Made by a program: the position numbers and the translations under genes | Source of the DNA: Perkinsus marinus ATCC 50983 | Taxonomy: Eukaryota > Perkinsozoa > Perkinsida > Perkinsidae | Assembly (NCBI RefSeq): GCF_000006405.1 | Contig: NW_003215694.1 | Span: forward strand, 5,184 to 39,273 | Direction of reading: 5' to 3' | Length of the DNA: 34,090 bases | Shown: positions 19,859 through 30,629 of the stretch, one piece after another | Numbering within the stretch: position 1 is the stretch's first letter | How the letters are laid out: every line of letters begins with the position of its first letter | Notes under the pieces: generated by a model | Seen by the model: only the letters and a program-made list of their open reading frames with translations | The model's database searches: none | Told to the model about the DNA's origin: nothing

Positions 19859-21025
19859 TTAGCTCAGCCAAGGGTGGACATCGCCTTGCATAGACTCAAC
19901 TATCCAATCCTTCTCCACATTCGAAATAGCCGGCGTGTCCGTCTGGTGCTCTCGTCGTCCGATCACGTCTCCGGCCGTCCCTGCGGCTCCCGACGACTTA
20001 GCGGGTTCAGCTCCCTGTGAATCCACCACAGTCGCAGAATAGCCCAGACTATCGGCTATGTAGGCCTCCCGGGCGTACCGATTGATACAATCACTGCGCC
20101 ATCGACCAAACTTCTTCACTTTGTTCCGCTCGATTCCCGCCCTGAGTAGCCACTGGCACCCGCCGGCTCTCATGCTATGTAGAGAGTAACCTATCCATCC
20201 TTGTATCCCGGCTTTTGCTAGGTCCTCCTTCAATAGCCTTCGAAACTCCTTCTGAGTCCACCTGCAGCTCTTACTATTTGTACACAGTAGATGGTCTGGT
20301 GCGGCCCCTTGTTGAGTTCTTGACTGGAGTAGGTATGCCGCGGCACGCACGGGACATATCAACCCAACGTCATCCCCCTCCTGGGTACAGATAGCACCTA
20401 GCTGCCTCTTCTCGCCACATAACCGCTGGTCAGTCTTCGAGCCTTCGATTATGATAGACACGCTAGTATTCCCTTGTCCGATCGACACATGGCTCACTTT
20501 CAGACTCAGGAGCTCGTCTCCGCGCAGAAGAAACCATGACCCCAGGACGTAGCTCGCTGCTCGCTGCTTGGCGAAAAAACCGGAGGCCGATTTGCATAAA
20601 CTCATCAACACCCCTAGAGTCAATGGCTCGGCCTGCTTGGGTCCTCCAATATAGCGCTCGCAGGCGGTCTTAATCCTCCGCGCATATGCACGCTGACAAC
20701 TCGATAGTTTATAACCCAATAACTCGTTGAAGGCGATAGCCGTCGACAAATAGTCAGCCGCCGATCTGTAGTTGGCCTCCCGCAACGCTGCTGTTATTCT
20801 TTCCATTTTCTTCTCATCTAGAGGAAACGGCTCAAAGCCCATCTTCCCGCTCATCTCCTCCCACAACTTTAGTCTAGATCGGTATGTGGCCTTAGTACTC
20901 TCGGCTAGCATTGCTTTGCGCATAGTAGAAACGGCCCGCTCTAGCTCACTCACGTTAGCCGGCTCCGAAAGGTAGTGGGCTCGCTTCCACGAACCTCGCT
21001 TGCGCATCTGGGATGGGAAGAGCAT
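19859..21025 (-). CDS. Tyrosine recombinase of the second YR retrotransposon
   Basis: This 388-residue frame carries the core-binding region (about 30-130, with STKATYRSRLKLWEEM) and the catalytic domain. The first Arg is in SWFLLRGDELLSL, the H-x-x-R pair is in LHSMRAGGCQWLLRAG and the nucleophile Tyr is in FGRWRSDCINRYAREAY. The frame looks whole. The sequence shares the fold but little detail with the recombinase of the first element (for example GRW instead of GGW before the Tyr), so they are separate lineages. It is expected to integrate the circular element DNA. Confidence 0.88.
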   Translation of the reverse strand: MLFPSQMRKRGSWKRAHYLSEPANVSELERAVSTMRKAMLAESTKATYRSRLKLWEEMSGKMGFEPFPLDEKKMERITAALREANYRSAADYLSTAIAFNELLGYKLSSCQRAYARRIKTACERYIGGPKQAEPLTLGVLMSLCKSASGFFAKQRAASYVLGSWFLLRGDELLSLKVSHVSIGQGNTSVSIIIEGSKTDQRLCGEKRQLGAICTQEGDDVGLICPVRAAAYLLQSRTQQGAAPDHLLCTNSKSCRWTQKEFRRLLKEDLAKAGIQGWIGYSLHSMRAGGCQWLLRAGIERNKVKKFGRWRSDCINRYAREAYIADSLGYSATVVDSQGAEPAKSSGAAGTAGDVIGRREHQTDTPAISNVEKDWIVESMQGDVHPWLS

Positions 21026-21557
21026 GAGGAGATAGGAGAAGCAACCCTACTGAGGGACTAAGACATGAGCCACCGCAGGAGTAAACGCCGTAACTGACCT
21101 GCTCACGCCCAAACGGCCCCGACAGGCCCACATCAGTGGAGGCGATCCTGCTCGCACTGTGGTCAACGCGCCGTAGCACAGAGTGCTACACTAGGCGAAG
21201 CCTTGGCAACCCGCCGATCGGCTGTGTCACTCAACAGCGTTGACCCATCCGAGGGAGGGCCACCCGCCACTCCCGTTAGGTAACACTCGTTTCACGCAAG
21301 GCCACCCGCCTTGAAATGAAGGAAAAAAAGTTATTCACGCTCATCCCGAGCATCCAATGATGGCTGCTGACTACAACCCGTAGTACACCGCAGCGACTAG
21401 ACGTCTAACCATCGAACTCCGATGAGACGAACAACCAAGAGAGGGGGCAAAAAACAAGGAAGAAAGAGAATAGAGGACGACACAAGGAGTGGAAGTACAG
21501 CGCTCCGTGCAGGTAGACCATCCAATGGATGGCATCCCTATGCCCGAAACACGAAGA
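21026..21557 (-). other. Spacer between RNase H and recombinase genes, second YR element
   Basis: No gene is recognised in about 530 bases. GGCCACCCGCC occurs twice (near 21258 and 21300). Confidence 0.35.
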
Positions 21558-23530
21558 CTAAGACACCCGCTCTACACAGGGGTGGACATCCAACTTCCAG
21601 AACCTTGCATCACGAGGAGGACATACACTCTCGATCACCGAGCTCAGCTCAGCAGGACGAGGAAAGGAATAGCCGGGCTTGGGAAGACGGCTCAGGTAAT
21701 CCGCCAGTCCATTCTTGTCACCCGAAATATGTGAGTATGACATCTCCAGAACTCTCATATCGCACGCACACTCTCAGGCAAGTTCCGCCATTACCATGTT
21801 CATATTAGGGGACCTTGACCGTAACTTCAGCGCTGCACCGATCGCTGAGCGGGAGTCACTGCGGCACCGAAAGTAGGCGGCCGGTGGTAACCATCTTCGC
21901 CATAGCCTGACGGCCACCAGTAAGGCCAGAGCCTCCCACAGACTCTGGAATCTATGGTCGCCGACCTTGGCCTGGAATCTCGTTGTTTCTAGCTCTGAGA
22001 TACTATCCGAGAAGAAGGCGATGATCCGGTCAAGTCCAAAGCGGTCGCTGAGAGATAAATAGCCACCTAGACCCCACGGCGACGCATCGACGGTGATAAC
22101 CATGGATACACATCGGCGCTTAGGGACAAATTCCCTCCCGAATAGACGAGAAGGATTCGACCCGGCAGCTGTTGTGGCCGAGGTCAACATAGTATTGAAC
22201 CAGAGCAACGAACGGCGAATACCGGCAATGAGGATCCACTGTGAGCCTTCCTCGCTTTTCCCGGGGAAAAGCGAGGAGGAAAATTTCCCCCCTAGGGCCT
22301 TCCACATGGGTGCCAAGAGGGCATGAACCCATGGGATTACCCCACCGGACCAGCATAGCTTTCCACACAGTCTACGGAGCAGCTTTGAACTGACCGCTCT
22401 CCTGAATCCCAGAATTTGAGAAGTAAGCTTCGCCATAGCCTCCAGCTTCTCCAAAGGAATAGATACGCGGAGACTCCCGTTCGCCACGGCAAACTGAAAT
22501 CCAATCCAAGTCACGGCGGAGCCACGCTGAAATTTGTGGAAGCTGAAAGGGAATCCTATAGCCATCCATAGCAGAATCGGGAGAGCGATGAGCCTCGTTC
22601 TGATCCGAGATGACCGACCACGAACCGTAATATGGGGATCGTCCACGAAGCAGCTAATCCTGCCCTCGGAAGGGGTATAGAGGAGCTGTGCCCATCTACA
22701 TGCACAGCTCGAGATTCTCGAGCCGAGAAACGGCACCATACCAGGGGACTACTTCGGACACCGAACATGAGCACATGAAAGAGGATCCAACGCCCCTGGA
22801 AGTAGCATACTTGAAATCGCTGCTCCATACTCTGGACTGGGATGAGCTTGAAGGCGTTCTGAAAGTCAGCGGCCAAGAACTCGATTTCGGACCAACAATC
22901 GCTGGCTCCTCTTGCTGGTTCCATGAGCTCGTGGATATTCTGCACAACGTCGGAGACTCTAGGGAGAACAATCTTTTCACGACAGTGGACCACCTCATTC
23001 AGGCTGTTGGCCTTGGCATCACAGATCAATCGATATTTGGGGGGGTCTGTGTTAGGTTTTGTTGCTAGCGCAATCTTAGTGACTATCACATCCCTGCTGC
23101 CAACAGCCACGGCTAGGTCGTCGAAGGAGTCGTAGAACGTGCAGAAGCCTGCCTTCCTCTCCTCGTCTAGTAGGGCCCAGGTGTTGGTTGGATCGGACTC
23201 AGCCGAAGAGTAATTGACGTAGGCTCCGTCGGCAGACCCAATAAACCATCCTAGCCATTCTCTTGATTCGTCACCAGTAGCCGTCACCGGCAGATCCGTC
23301 GTCGCCACGGTTGACGTCGAAAACCAGCCACCAGGCCGTATCTCGGCCGAGACACCAATAGGAGCGCCTTCGATTAGCCACCCGCTGAGGGATGTATCCC
23401 AATCGCCCGACATATCGGTTAGGGCTTTCCACAGCCCAGGCCTCAGCGGGGTATTAGGGTTCACAATGTCTTTAGCAGAGACAGATCCGCCACCTAGTCG
23501 AATGATTGCATCGCGAGCCTCCTCAACCAT
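21558..23530 (-). CDS. Reverse transcriptase / RNase H region of the second YR retrotransposon
   Basis: The - strand encodes an N-terminal variable part, then RT motifs: KYRLICDAKANSLN, a FLAADFQNAFKLIPV block, FGVRSSPLVWCRF and the catalytic FVDDPHI box near 22630. GFQFAV, LRRLCGKLCW and IPWVHALLAPMW follow. RNase H is seen as VITVDASPWGLGG, EALALLVAVRLW and CRSDSRSAIG, closing with ISGDKNGLADYLSR near 21700. This is an RT with RNase H of the type found in DIRS-order elements, with no DDE integrase. The region appears broken about once. Exact limits at the 3' end are approximate. Confidence 0.82.
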
Positions 23531-23859
23531 GCTCTCAGGGAACTCACAAAATATGCCCCCCTTCCCCAGAGCCTTCTCGACTGTATCGATATTACGATCA
23601 AGATCGACTCGAACTCCTTGCGCAGCTGCTGCATCCGAATGCGTCCCTCTGGCCGGTACTTAGTGGCATCATACGCCCGACGAAGGCCGCTGGCCGTCTC
23701 GAGAATTGTGGTGAACTCATTGTTACTAGTCAGCGCCGGCAGATGGAATTTGTTTGCCGCTGGAGCGTCATCCGTACAATGAAATAGAAAACCACTCTCG
23801 ATAGCCGTAGACCTTGGTAGTGCAGTAGACGCAGACAGAACAGGGCTGGCAGTCGAGTT

Positions 23860-24957
23860 TCAGGCTCTTCTCGGAGGTGCTGGAGAAGGCGAATCCTTTT
23901 GTGCCCGAACTTCTGATTTTGGCCTTACCACTGCTTTCGAAGCATTAATCCTGGGGCAGCGGTTGCGTCCCCGTGGGAGGTCATGTTGAGACCGACAGCC
24001 TTGACATAGATGGAGGCGACCGTCTTTGCACTTATCGTCAGAATGTCTCCCATCTTGATATGCGAAGCAGAATTGCTGGCTTACGTCCTTTGATGGCCTT
24101 TGTCTCGGAGTAGAGCTCCCATCCAATCTCTTCGAGGGGCCGCCCGGACTCGCAAAATGTAACCGCATTACTGCATGATCGACGTGAAGTCTCCAGAAGG
24201 CGGAGTCGTCGGCCGCCTTGACGAAGCATGCACCCCAGGAGATGCCCTTGTTCTTCTCCTTATACACCGCAATGTGAGAGCTGCGCATAAGCTCGTCCGC
24301 ATGGTAGATCACACTCCAGTGATCCTTGAAGGTGTCAGCGAGGCTCTCTATCACAAACTTATAGCGCTCAAAGTCAGCGAAGCTCCCCTGGTCCAAAATA
24401 ACCATAGCATGTCTAAAGATAACAAAGCTCTCCCGCCATTGAGAGAGGGAGGGTGTCTTAATTGACGGCACCTTCGTCAGAAAACCGTCATCGATCGTCC
24501 AGCGACGGACCTTCTCTTCACGCAGTCTCTTCCTCTGACCTGGGGTCCATATGCAGAAGTCAGTATATGGCGTATCGCCCTCCGCGAGACGAGATTGAAG
24601 AGCTGAGAGCTGTTCTCTCGTAGGGGTCTGGTCAACCGGAACTTCGCCATACAGCTCCTTGAATCGGGTGAGCCGTCCGCTGAAATCCTGCACTGGTAGG
24701 AGGGTGAATGTTCCGTCATCAATACTGTCAACGTGGGAGCTCAACTTCAGACGCTTGACCCCTTGCCCGGTTGTGCTTGAGCAATGTGCACCCTGGTCAG
24801 CATTCGAGCTTGTGGAGCCTACCGCCGGGCTGGTGGTTTTCATGGCTAGAGCCAGACCGCACTGCTCGCGACAAAGATCATACAGCAAACCGATTCGACC
24901 TTTTTGGACGGCGTCGCCAATGGTATCCATTGTTTTCACAACATCTTTCGCACTCAC
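23860..24957 (-). CDS. Gag-like protein of the second YR retrotransposon
   Basis: A 365-residue frame upstream of the RT region. The N-terminal half is mixed. The middle (about 115-260) is helical and rich in Trp and Phe (FCIWTPGQRKRLREEKVRRW). The C-terminal part has closely spaced Cys and His residues (QFCFAYQDGRHSDDKC, HLCQGCRSQHDL) that look like a zinc-binding module, and it ends in a basic Pro/Ser-rich tail. A nucleic-acid-binding Gag role is inferred from position and these features. Confidence 0.7.
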   Translation of the reverse strand: MSAKDVVKTMDTIGDAVQKGRIGLLYDLCREQCGLALAMKTTSPAVGSTSSNADQGAHCSSTTGQGVKRLKLSSHVDSIDDGTFTLLPVQDFSGRLTRFKELYGEVPVDQTPTREQLSALQSRLAEGDTPYTDFCIWTPGQRKRLREEKVRRWTIDDGFLTKVPSIKTPSLSQWRESFVIFRHAMVILDQGSFADFERYKFVIESLADTFKDHWSVIYHADELMRSSHIAVYKEKNKGISWGACFVKAADDSAFWRLHVDHAVMRLHFASPGGPSKRLDGSSTPRQRPSKDVSQQFCFAYQDGRHSDDKCKDGRLHLCQGCRSQHDLPRGRNRCPRINASKAVVRPKSEVRAQKDSPSPAPPRRA

Positions 24958-25324
24958 GATTCGTGAGTGCCTTCGTGAGTCACGAAGGCCAAGTCGGACA
25001 CAAATTTTATAGAGTCTCTCTTGCCGCCGAGCTTCACGCAGACCTCTCCCCAGATGTCGTCGTTCACCTCCGTTTTCAACCGCAGCTCATCTATCCCTAT
25101 TCTGGATACCTCTAGATGAGATAACAGGGAGGGCGGGGAACTCGGGGCCGACATAGATATTAAAAAAAGTGGGGATTGTACCCAGAGAACGACTGCATGA
25201 CACTGTCAGTATCACTGCCCAGTAATCGTAGGAGCTGAATTACCACCAAATTGTCATCTTGGCATCTTGACCTAACTCACACACCGTCGAGTCTCTTGTC
25301 ACTTGAACTCTTAAGCATGTTCCC
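24958..25324. other. Space between two divergently arranged retroelements
   Basis: About 370 bases with no gene. It holds an inverted repeat near 24953-24985 (CACTCACGATTCGTGAGTG, then CTTCGTGAGTCACGAAG). The expected 5' repeat of the second YR element should lie here or further right but was not recognised. Confidence 0.4.
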
Positions 25325-28300
25325 ATGCTTCTCCAAGTAGCTCGGTGTTGTACTCACGCGAGTTTTCTGCAAATCCTCCATTATTCTTCGAGTCTCTTCT
25401 TCGGCTCTGGATACGTCCGAAATATGCCTAACGTTTTCATCAGCGAGCTCCGACATTCTTCGCTAAGACAGGGAGTTATCATCAAAAACATTGAACACCT
25501 CGATGTGATATCACTTTGGTTTCCTCCAACTGGCATTGAAGTGATCGTGTTCGTTCCTTGGAAGCTTTCTGCACTCGCTGAAAAAATTGGTCTTGAATTG
25601 TGCCTGCTCGACGAGGATATGGCTCCCTATGTAATCCTCGCGGATCAAGGTCGCGCTATGCTTTTGGGTAAGGTCAAGCTCGGTTCTACTATCTTCAGGG
25701 TTCTGCGGTCTGAGGCCTGTCATGCAATCTTAGGGGTCGTCTCTATGTGTGAGATGGGCATTACATTGTTTTTCAAGACCGACGGGGTACGGGGACGGCT
25801 CGTGAAAGTATCGATAAACAAGCCTGACGGCCATCAGATCCAACTGACGGCGGCGAGCGCAGGTGATCCCGATCGTCTTCAATATGAGCTCTCGGGAATA
25901 GAGGACTGTGATAACTCGCACCTCGGCAACAACCACATTTTCCAGATATGGAGTCCTCCCACTGAACTTGAGCACATTGGTCACGCGACGGATCTCACCA
26001 AGCAATTACAGACGGATTGTGCGCCGGTGAAAGGAGCCTCAGCTGATTTCCAGTGGCGGTGCCGTCGCATCTCCCACTCGGAAGTCCGTGATCGTCCAGA
26101 GCAAGAATTTGTCTACGAGATCAATTGGAGCAATCCCGCTCCGGGGGTTGACCGTGACCGCTCCGCAGCGGAGCCTCCGCTGACTTCAGTCATGCCTTGT
26201 ACAGCAAGCTGAGTGATTCTCAAAAACGCTATTTCGATGACGAGGTAAAATCTTATGTTGAGCGATCCTGGTGGCTACCCGAGAAGGACTGCCCAACGTC
26301 TAACCCTATGGTGGTTTTTCCGGTATCGGCGATACCGTATCGTAGATATCCAAGGATGGGTATGCGAAAACTACAAAATGCCGCCCTGTAGTGGACTGCC
26401 GAGGTGTCAATAAGCATTTGGGGGTGGCGGGCTATCCTGGTGCCACCGTTGCTGAGATTCCTGAGAGATACCAGGCTCAGATGGGAGCCCTATAGCCGAC
26501 TTATTACAAGAGACGCAAGTCGCGCGTTCTACTGTGTTCGAACAGTGCATAAGAACTACCACACGCTTAATGGAAGGGCATACTCAAGCTCTAGGCTTGT
26601 CTTCGGCCTAAAGTGGCCGAAATGGCCTCGCGCCTTGCTCTCTTGTCTGGACCATATGCTAGCGGTGTCTGCCAGTTTGCTGGACAAAGCTGATGCTGAG
26701 GCTCTCTCTAAAAGTGGTGTGTACCTTTATCTCGACGACCTCACCATACTAGTGTCATGTGGGACCAGTCCAGTTGCGAACCGATTCCTCACCGCACTAA
26801 ATAAAGTGGCCAGGTCAACTGGTTTCTCCTTTCCGGACGAGAAGGGGAACGACAACCTCAAGGACCACCAGTTTCGTCATCTCGGTATTACTGGTCGTTT
26901 GAGGGAGGTTGCCTCAGCTTCTCCGGTGTTAAGCACCCAGTCCCGCACCGGACTACCTCAGGAGATCCTTTTCCTTCCACCTGGACCTGTCGTTAACTCT
27001 TCGCAGTTGCTGGTCAGGCTGGTTGGGGCTCAGACCCGCCGGGAGTTCATCCCAGGGTGCGTCTCTGTGGAGATCTACTGCGCACAGTCGGTGGACAGCA
27101 GCTCCGTCAACACGGTTGGGATGGACGGTTCACTTTGGAGAAGGGTAGCTGGGATTATAACGTACTCCACCGTTGTATCCAGGAGATTGTTGAGCACGTA
27201 TCGCACCGTTGCTCTCATACAACAGGATCCTCACCATGCAGGGAATTACTCGTATGGTCCGATGCTAGTCCTTCTGGAGCCGGTTACTGCTGCTTTGCCG
27301 GACCAAAGGGTGGAGTGAAAGAATGGTATTTGGGAGGTAACGCCTTTATATGGTCTGATCCCTCTCGCTCGTACCACATAAATCGCAAGGAGCTCATAGC
27401 TCTAGGTAAAGCGGTGACCTACGTGCACTCTCTGGTGGTGGAGTGTCCTTCGCTCATCCTGTCGCAGGGTACTGGTAGCTCTACTCTGCCTCTAAGGAGG
27501 GTAGTTTTCCATAGCGACCCTCAAACTGCTCTTTCGTGGGCGGAGTTGGGCCATGCGGGGTGCTCAAGCACTGAGAAGGTGATGGTTAAGAGACTGGCCA
27601 ACAATCTCAGAGAGTTGATCGACGAGATCCGCACCTACGGTGTTGAGGTCGCCATGAAGAAGGTCACCGGCGAAGCTAACGCAGAGGCCGACAAGCTGAG
27701 TAGGCTACTGGAGGATATGGGGCTTCATGACCAGACTGGGAACGTGGAAGTTGAGGATCCTTCTAGTCAACGACTGTCCGTAGTCGTGAGTCCCAACGAT
27801 GGAGGCCTGGGCTTACCGGGGGATGAGGCTCGTCGGCGTTTTGCAAGCATTCAGCAATCTTCTGAAAAGATGAAGGACATCATCCACAAGCTTTCCGAGG
27901 CCGATTACCCGGATGGTATACTGGTGGATGGCAAAACAGAGTATCTAAAAGTGGACAATGGCCTCCTCGTCGCCATAAAGTTCCCTCATGGTGATACTGG
28001 CAGTATCATACTGCTGAGCCTGCTCGCCAAGTTATCGTTATTCCTACCGATTCCGAACTCGGTTTCTCGGAGGCCAAACGGATCATAACTAGTTATCACG
28101 TGTCTGGTATCCACGGTCACTGCCGGCGGACAAGATGGCGAGTTGGCAGGGACTTCTGGATCCCATGGATCACCGCCATTGCTGCTAAGATTGTTCGGGA
28201 GTGTCCCGACTGCCGGGCTGCTGCGACATCGAGGTTCTTTGGACTGTCCGGCGGGGGCTATAACCACTTGGATGCTGGTGTTCGAAACATCTGGAGCGTC

Positions 28301-29200
28301 GTGAGCTGTGACCTGGCTGGCCCATTCGTTAAGTCGAAGCGGAACCATACTTATGCTCTGGTGTTCATATGTGAGTTCTCGAAGTTTACGTACATGCTCG
28401 GAATCCCAGACTCCTCAGGGAGATCGGTCTCTCATGGCATGGAGACAGTGTTCGACATTCTCGGGGACTCCTGAGAGGCTACGCAGTGATGGCGGACCAT
28501 GCTTCAGGAGTCGGTTCCTGGGCAACTTTCTTTCTCGTCGAGTGGTGAAGCAGCAGGTCTGTCTGCCCTATGCTCCTTGGCAGAATGGTGGTGCCGAAGC
28601 TGCGGTCGGTTCTCTAAAGCGCACCCTTTGCCGCTACCGCGATGTCTACAATGCTAATGGCAGATGGGAGGAGCTCTTGGCTAAGGCTATGCGTCGTGCC
28701 AATGCCAAGCCGGGTCTGACTGGGAAGAGTAGCTTTCAGATCTTCTTCGGCAGGGCTCGCCGTGGGGAGGAGGAATTAAGACTCGCTCCTGGAGGCCCGA
28801 CTTAGCCCGCCTACTTGCCCACCCCAGCTGATTTTCCAGAGGTTATCGACGGCATCAACAAGGAGAGAGAGGAGCTGAAAGAAGACGTCATCCAGGCGAA
28901 GGAGGATCGGTCCCCGGTGACGACATTGAGACCGAGGCGGAAAGCTCAGATGCCTAAGATCGGTGACCGTGTGCTGGTGTTCCGTCCGGACCTACTCTCA
29001 GGTGCTGGACATGGGAAGGGGAGATATAGCACTGATTGATATGGAGTCGTTGAGGTTGATCATCGATCCCTAAAAGTTAAGGTGCGCAAGAAGGATACTG
29101 CTGATAGCACCTCTTGGGGAAGCTTGCGCAATGTGCGTCCTTTTTATGGTTAATTTCGTGCTCAAGTTTATCTTGTAGTCCTTGAGCAGGGGGTGGAATG
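25325..29200 (+). mobile_element. Old LTR-type retroelement (RT, RNase H, integrase), broken
   Basis: The + strand carries, in order, an upstream polyprotein part (25325-26212; a retropepsin-like ILGVVSMCEMG segment is possible), RT (about 26200-27000, catalytic YLYLDDLTIL), RNase H (about 27230-27720; LLVWSDASPSGAGYC, YHINRKELIALG, EANAEADKLSR) and integrase. The integrase (about 28080-28790) has an HHCC zinc site, CDLAGPF, the RSDGGPCF block and QNGGAEAAVGSLKRT. A C-terminal KIGDRVLVF module lies near 28960. RT-RNase H-integrase order places it with Gypsy- or BEL/Pao-type elements, and I cannot choose between them. A purine-rich tract near 29184-29200 may mark the 3' end. No terminal repeats were recognised. 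It is broken by several changes (about five), so it is an old copy. Confidence 0.75.
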
Positions 29201-29405
29201 ATTAGACAGAGCTCCATTCAATGGAGTCCATTGCTGCTGTAATGTTTCCTTATTTTATGTCATTCGTCCGATAACTTTTATGTTGTGCGCGCATCGCACG
29301 TTACTATGTGTATGCGTGCACAGTTGCGCTGCGTACAATCTGTTCATTGAGTTGGTTAAATCGTCCTTTTCCTACTTAATGTCTGCTCACGAGTCGAGTC
29401 ATCAG
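29201..29405. other. Possible 3' terminal region of the LTR-type element; hAT target site at its right end
   Basis: No gene. It follows the purine-rich tract and may be the remains of a terminal repeat, but no second copy is seen in the window. The last eight bases (29398-29405, GTCATCAG) are one copy of the hAT target-site duplication. Confidence 0.35.
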
Positions 29406-29910
29406 CAGGGTTGTCCAAATCGGGAAAGAATTGGGTCAAATTCTTTCCTCGAAATTTCCGTTGAAATTTCCTGAAATTTCCGGAAATTTGGCACAATATG
29501 AATCGTTTCGCTCCGCGCTGCGCGCGGTATTCCATAGGCCCATTAGCAGCGCGATAGTGGCGCCCCTGGGTAGGCAACCCGTAGGTTGAGCATGGCGTTT
29601 ACGGTTCTATAAACCACTGCACTAAGAATCGACGCCCGCTGCATCGAAATCCTCCACAATCAGCTGGCAGTGGCTTCGTTATGTCTATATATGAGCAATG
29701 AGAGCGTGTCCAGCGTCTAGATAGAGTGGGTGTAACTCTTGATTTTTTCCTGCGAGAGTCACTTAGTGAGTCATCACCCAGTACTGACTCTCGTACAAAA
29801 CGGTGATACCATAACCAGGAATCGTCCAAGATGGCCTAGTAGAGATGTATGCGGATACGTCATTCAGAGCTTAAGACCCATGGACCACAGGTCACGCGCC
29901 CATACCGGTC

Positions 29911-29949
29911 AATGCACGCATACCCATAGGCTCTGGGTATGCGTGCATT
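29911..29949. repeat. Perfect 16-bp stem hairpin inside the hAT element
   Basis: AATGCACGCATACCCA, a 7-base loop, then its exact complement. Perfect pairing over 16 bp in the middle of the transposon could form a cruciform or RNA hairpin. Confidence 0.85.
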
Positions 29950-30463
29950 CATGCGTGCCACCACATTGGTGGAAAAAAGAAATGAGGAGAAACCATAGAA
30001 TTCGAAAAACTTAGAGAACCACAGAACTGGGAAGCTCGGAAAATTTCCGACGAAAACACGTTCGTTGGCAGTTTTAAACTGCCGCAGTTTGCACCGCGAC
30101 AGTGTAATATCCTGGCAAAAAAAGAGCAAATCAACAACTTTCCGACACTCCCAGAGCGAGCGGTCGACTGCCGGTGGCAGTCTGCCACACCATCACACGT
30201 TAATCAGCAACTTTAAGGATAAAGGTGGGAAGGACGTCCCGAAATCACCCACACTTGCGTGAAACGCCCTTTTTCAATACTAGTGGGCCACTAGCAGTGG
30301 CTCCCTAGTGTCACTTCTTCCTGTAGCAATATTCATCGGTACCTCACGAGTTGTCTTGCGTCGTTCTTTGCAATGCGCATAAACATTCGAGGAGTGGGCC
30401 GTTTGTGGCTTCCGTACGTTCCCTCTCCGGACTCGCGCGTGGATTAGCGAAGAATGGAAAACT

Positions 30464-30535
30464 GGCGGAGCCGCGGATCGAACCCACGACCTCGCCCGAA
30501 AATTCCGGAAATTTCAACCACTTCTATTTTTCCCG
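30464..30535 (-). other. tRNA-like A and B box pair at the right end of the hAT element
   Basis: On the - strand TAGAAGTGGTTGAA (A-box-like) and GGGTTCGATCC (B box, perfect core) sit at tRNA spacing, and the 3' end GCTCCGCC resembles the GCTCAGCC of the tRNA-like sequence at 10544-10615. There is no acceptor pairing, so it is not a tRNA. It may be an RNA polymerase III promoter relic or a SINE piece captured by the transposon. Confidence 0.4.
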
Positions 30536-30629
30536 AAATTTCGGGAAATTTCCGCTTGAAAGAATTTTTTCTTTCCAGCCCGAACAACCCTGGTCATCAG
30601 TCACAGGAGGGAGACGGATCCCAATCACT

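Larger units (their letters stand above)
18850..24957 (-). mobile_element. Second YR retrotransposon (DIRS order), minus strand, with assembly gap
   Basis: Read on the - strand, the order is gag-like gene, RT/RNase H, tyrosine recombinase, then a repeat region. A 151-base sequence is perfectly repeated in direct orientation at 19653-19803 and 18850-19000, and the second copy runs into a run of N. This matches the B1 and B2 units of a split-direct-repeat element. The expected A1 copy beyond the gag gene was not found, so the 5' end is missing, diverged or hidden. Proteins differ clearly from the first element, so this is another lineage. The identical repeats suggest a young insertion. The coding part looks mostly whole, with perhaps one or two breaks. 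Confidence 0.8.
29406..30592. mobile_element. Non-autonomous hAT-type transposon, 1,187 bp, perfect 8-bp TSD
   Basis: The element begins CAGGGTTGTCC and ends with the complement CAGGGTTGTTC. GTCATCAG flanks it directly on both sides (29398-29405 and 30593-30600). CAGGGTTGTCC-like ends with an 8-bp duplication are classic for hAT. Imperfect terminal inverted repeats run about 85-90 bases and include an AAAGAA...TTCTTT arm pair and several GGAAATTTCC units (four near 29451-29489, three near 30505-30553), likely transposase-binding sites. No transposase is encoded. The interior contains a long hairpin (29911-29949) and tRNA-like box sequences. The perfect duplication suggests a fairly recent insertion. 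Confidence 0.85.

Noticed and set aside
25325-26212. Reading the 295-residue frame as a host gene
   Set aside because: It leads directly into RT sequence on the same strand and has a retropepsin-like segment, so it is better assigned to the old LTR-type element.
29280-30129. Open frames inside the hAT element as a transposase
   Set aside because: No hAT catalytic or zinc-finger motifs; the frames are short and overlap on both strands.
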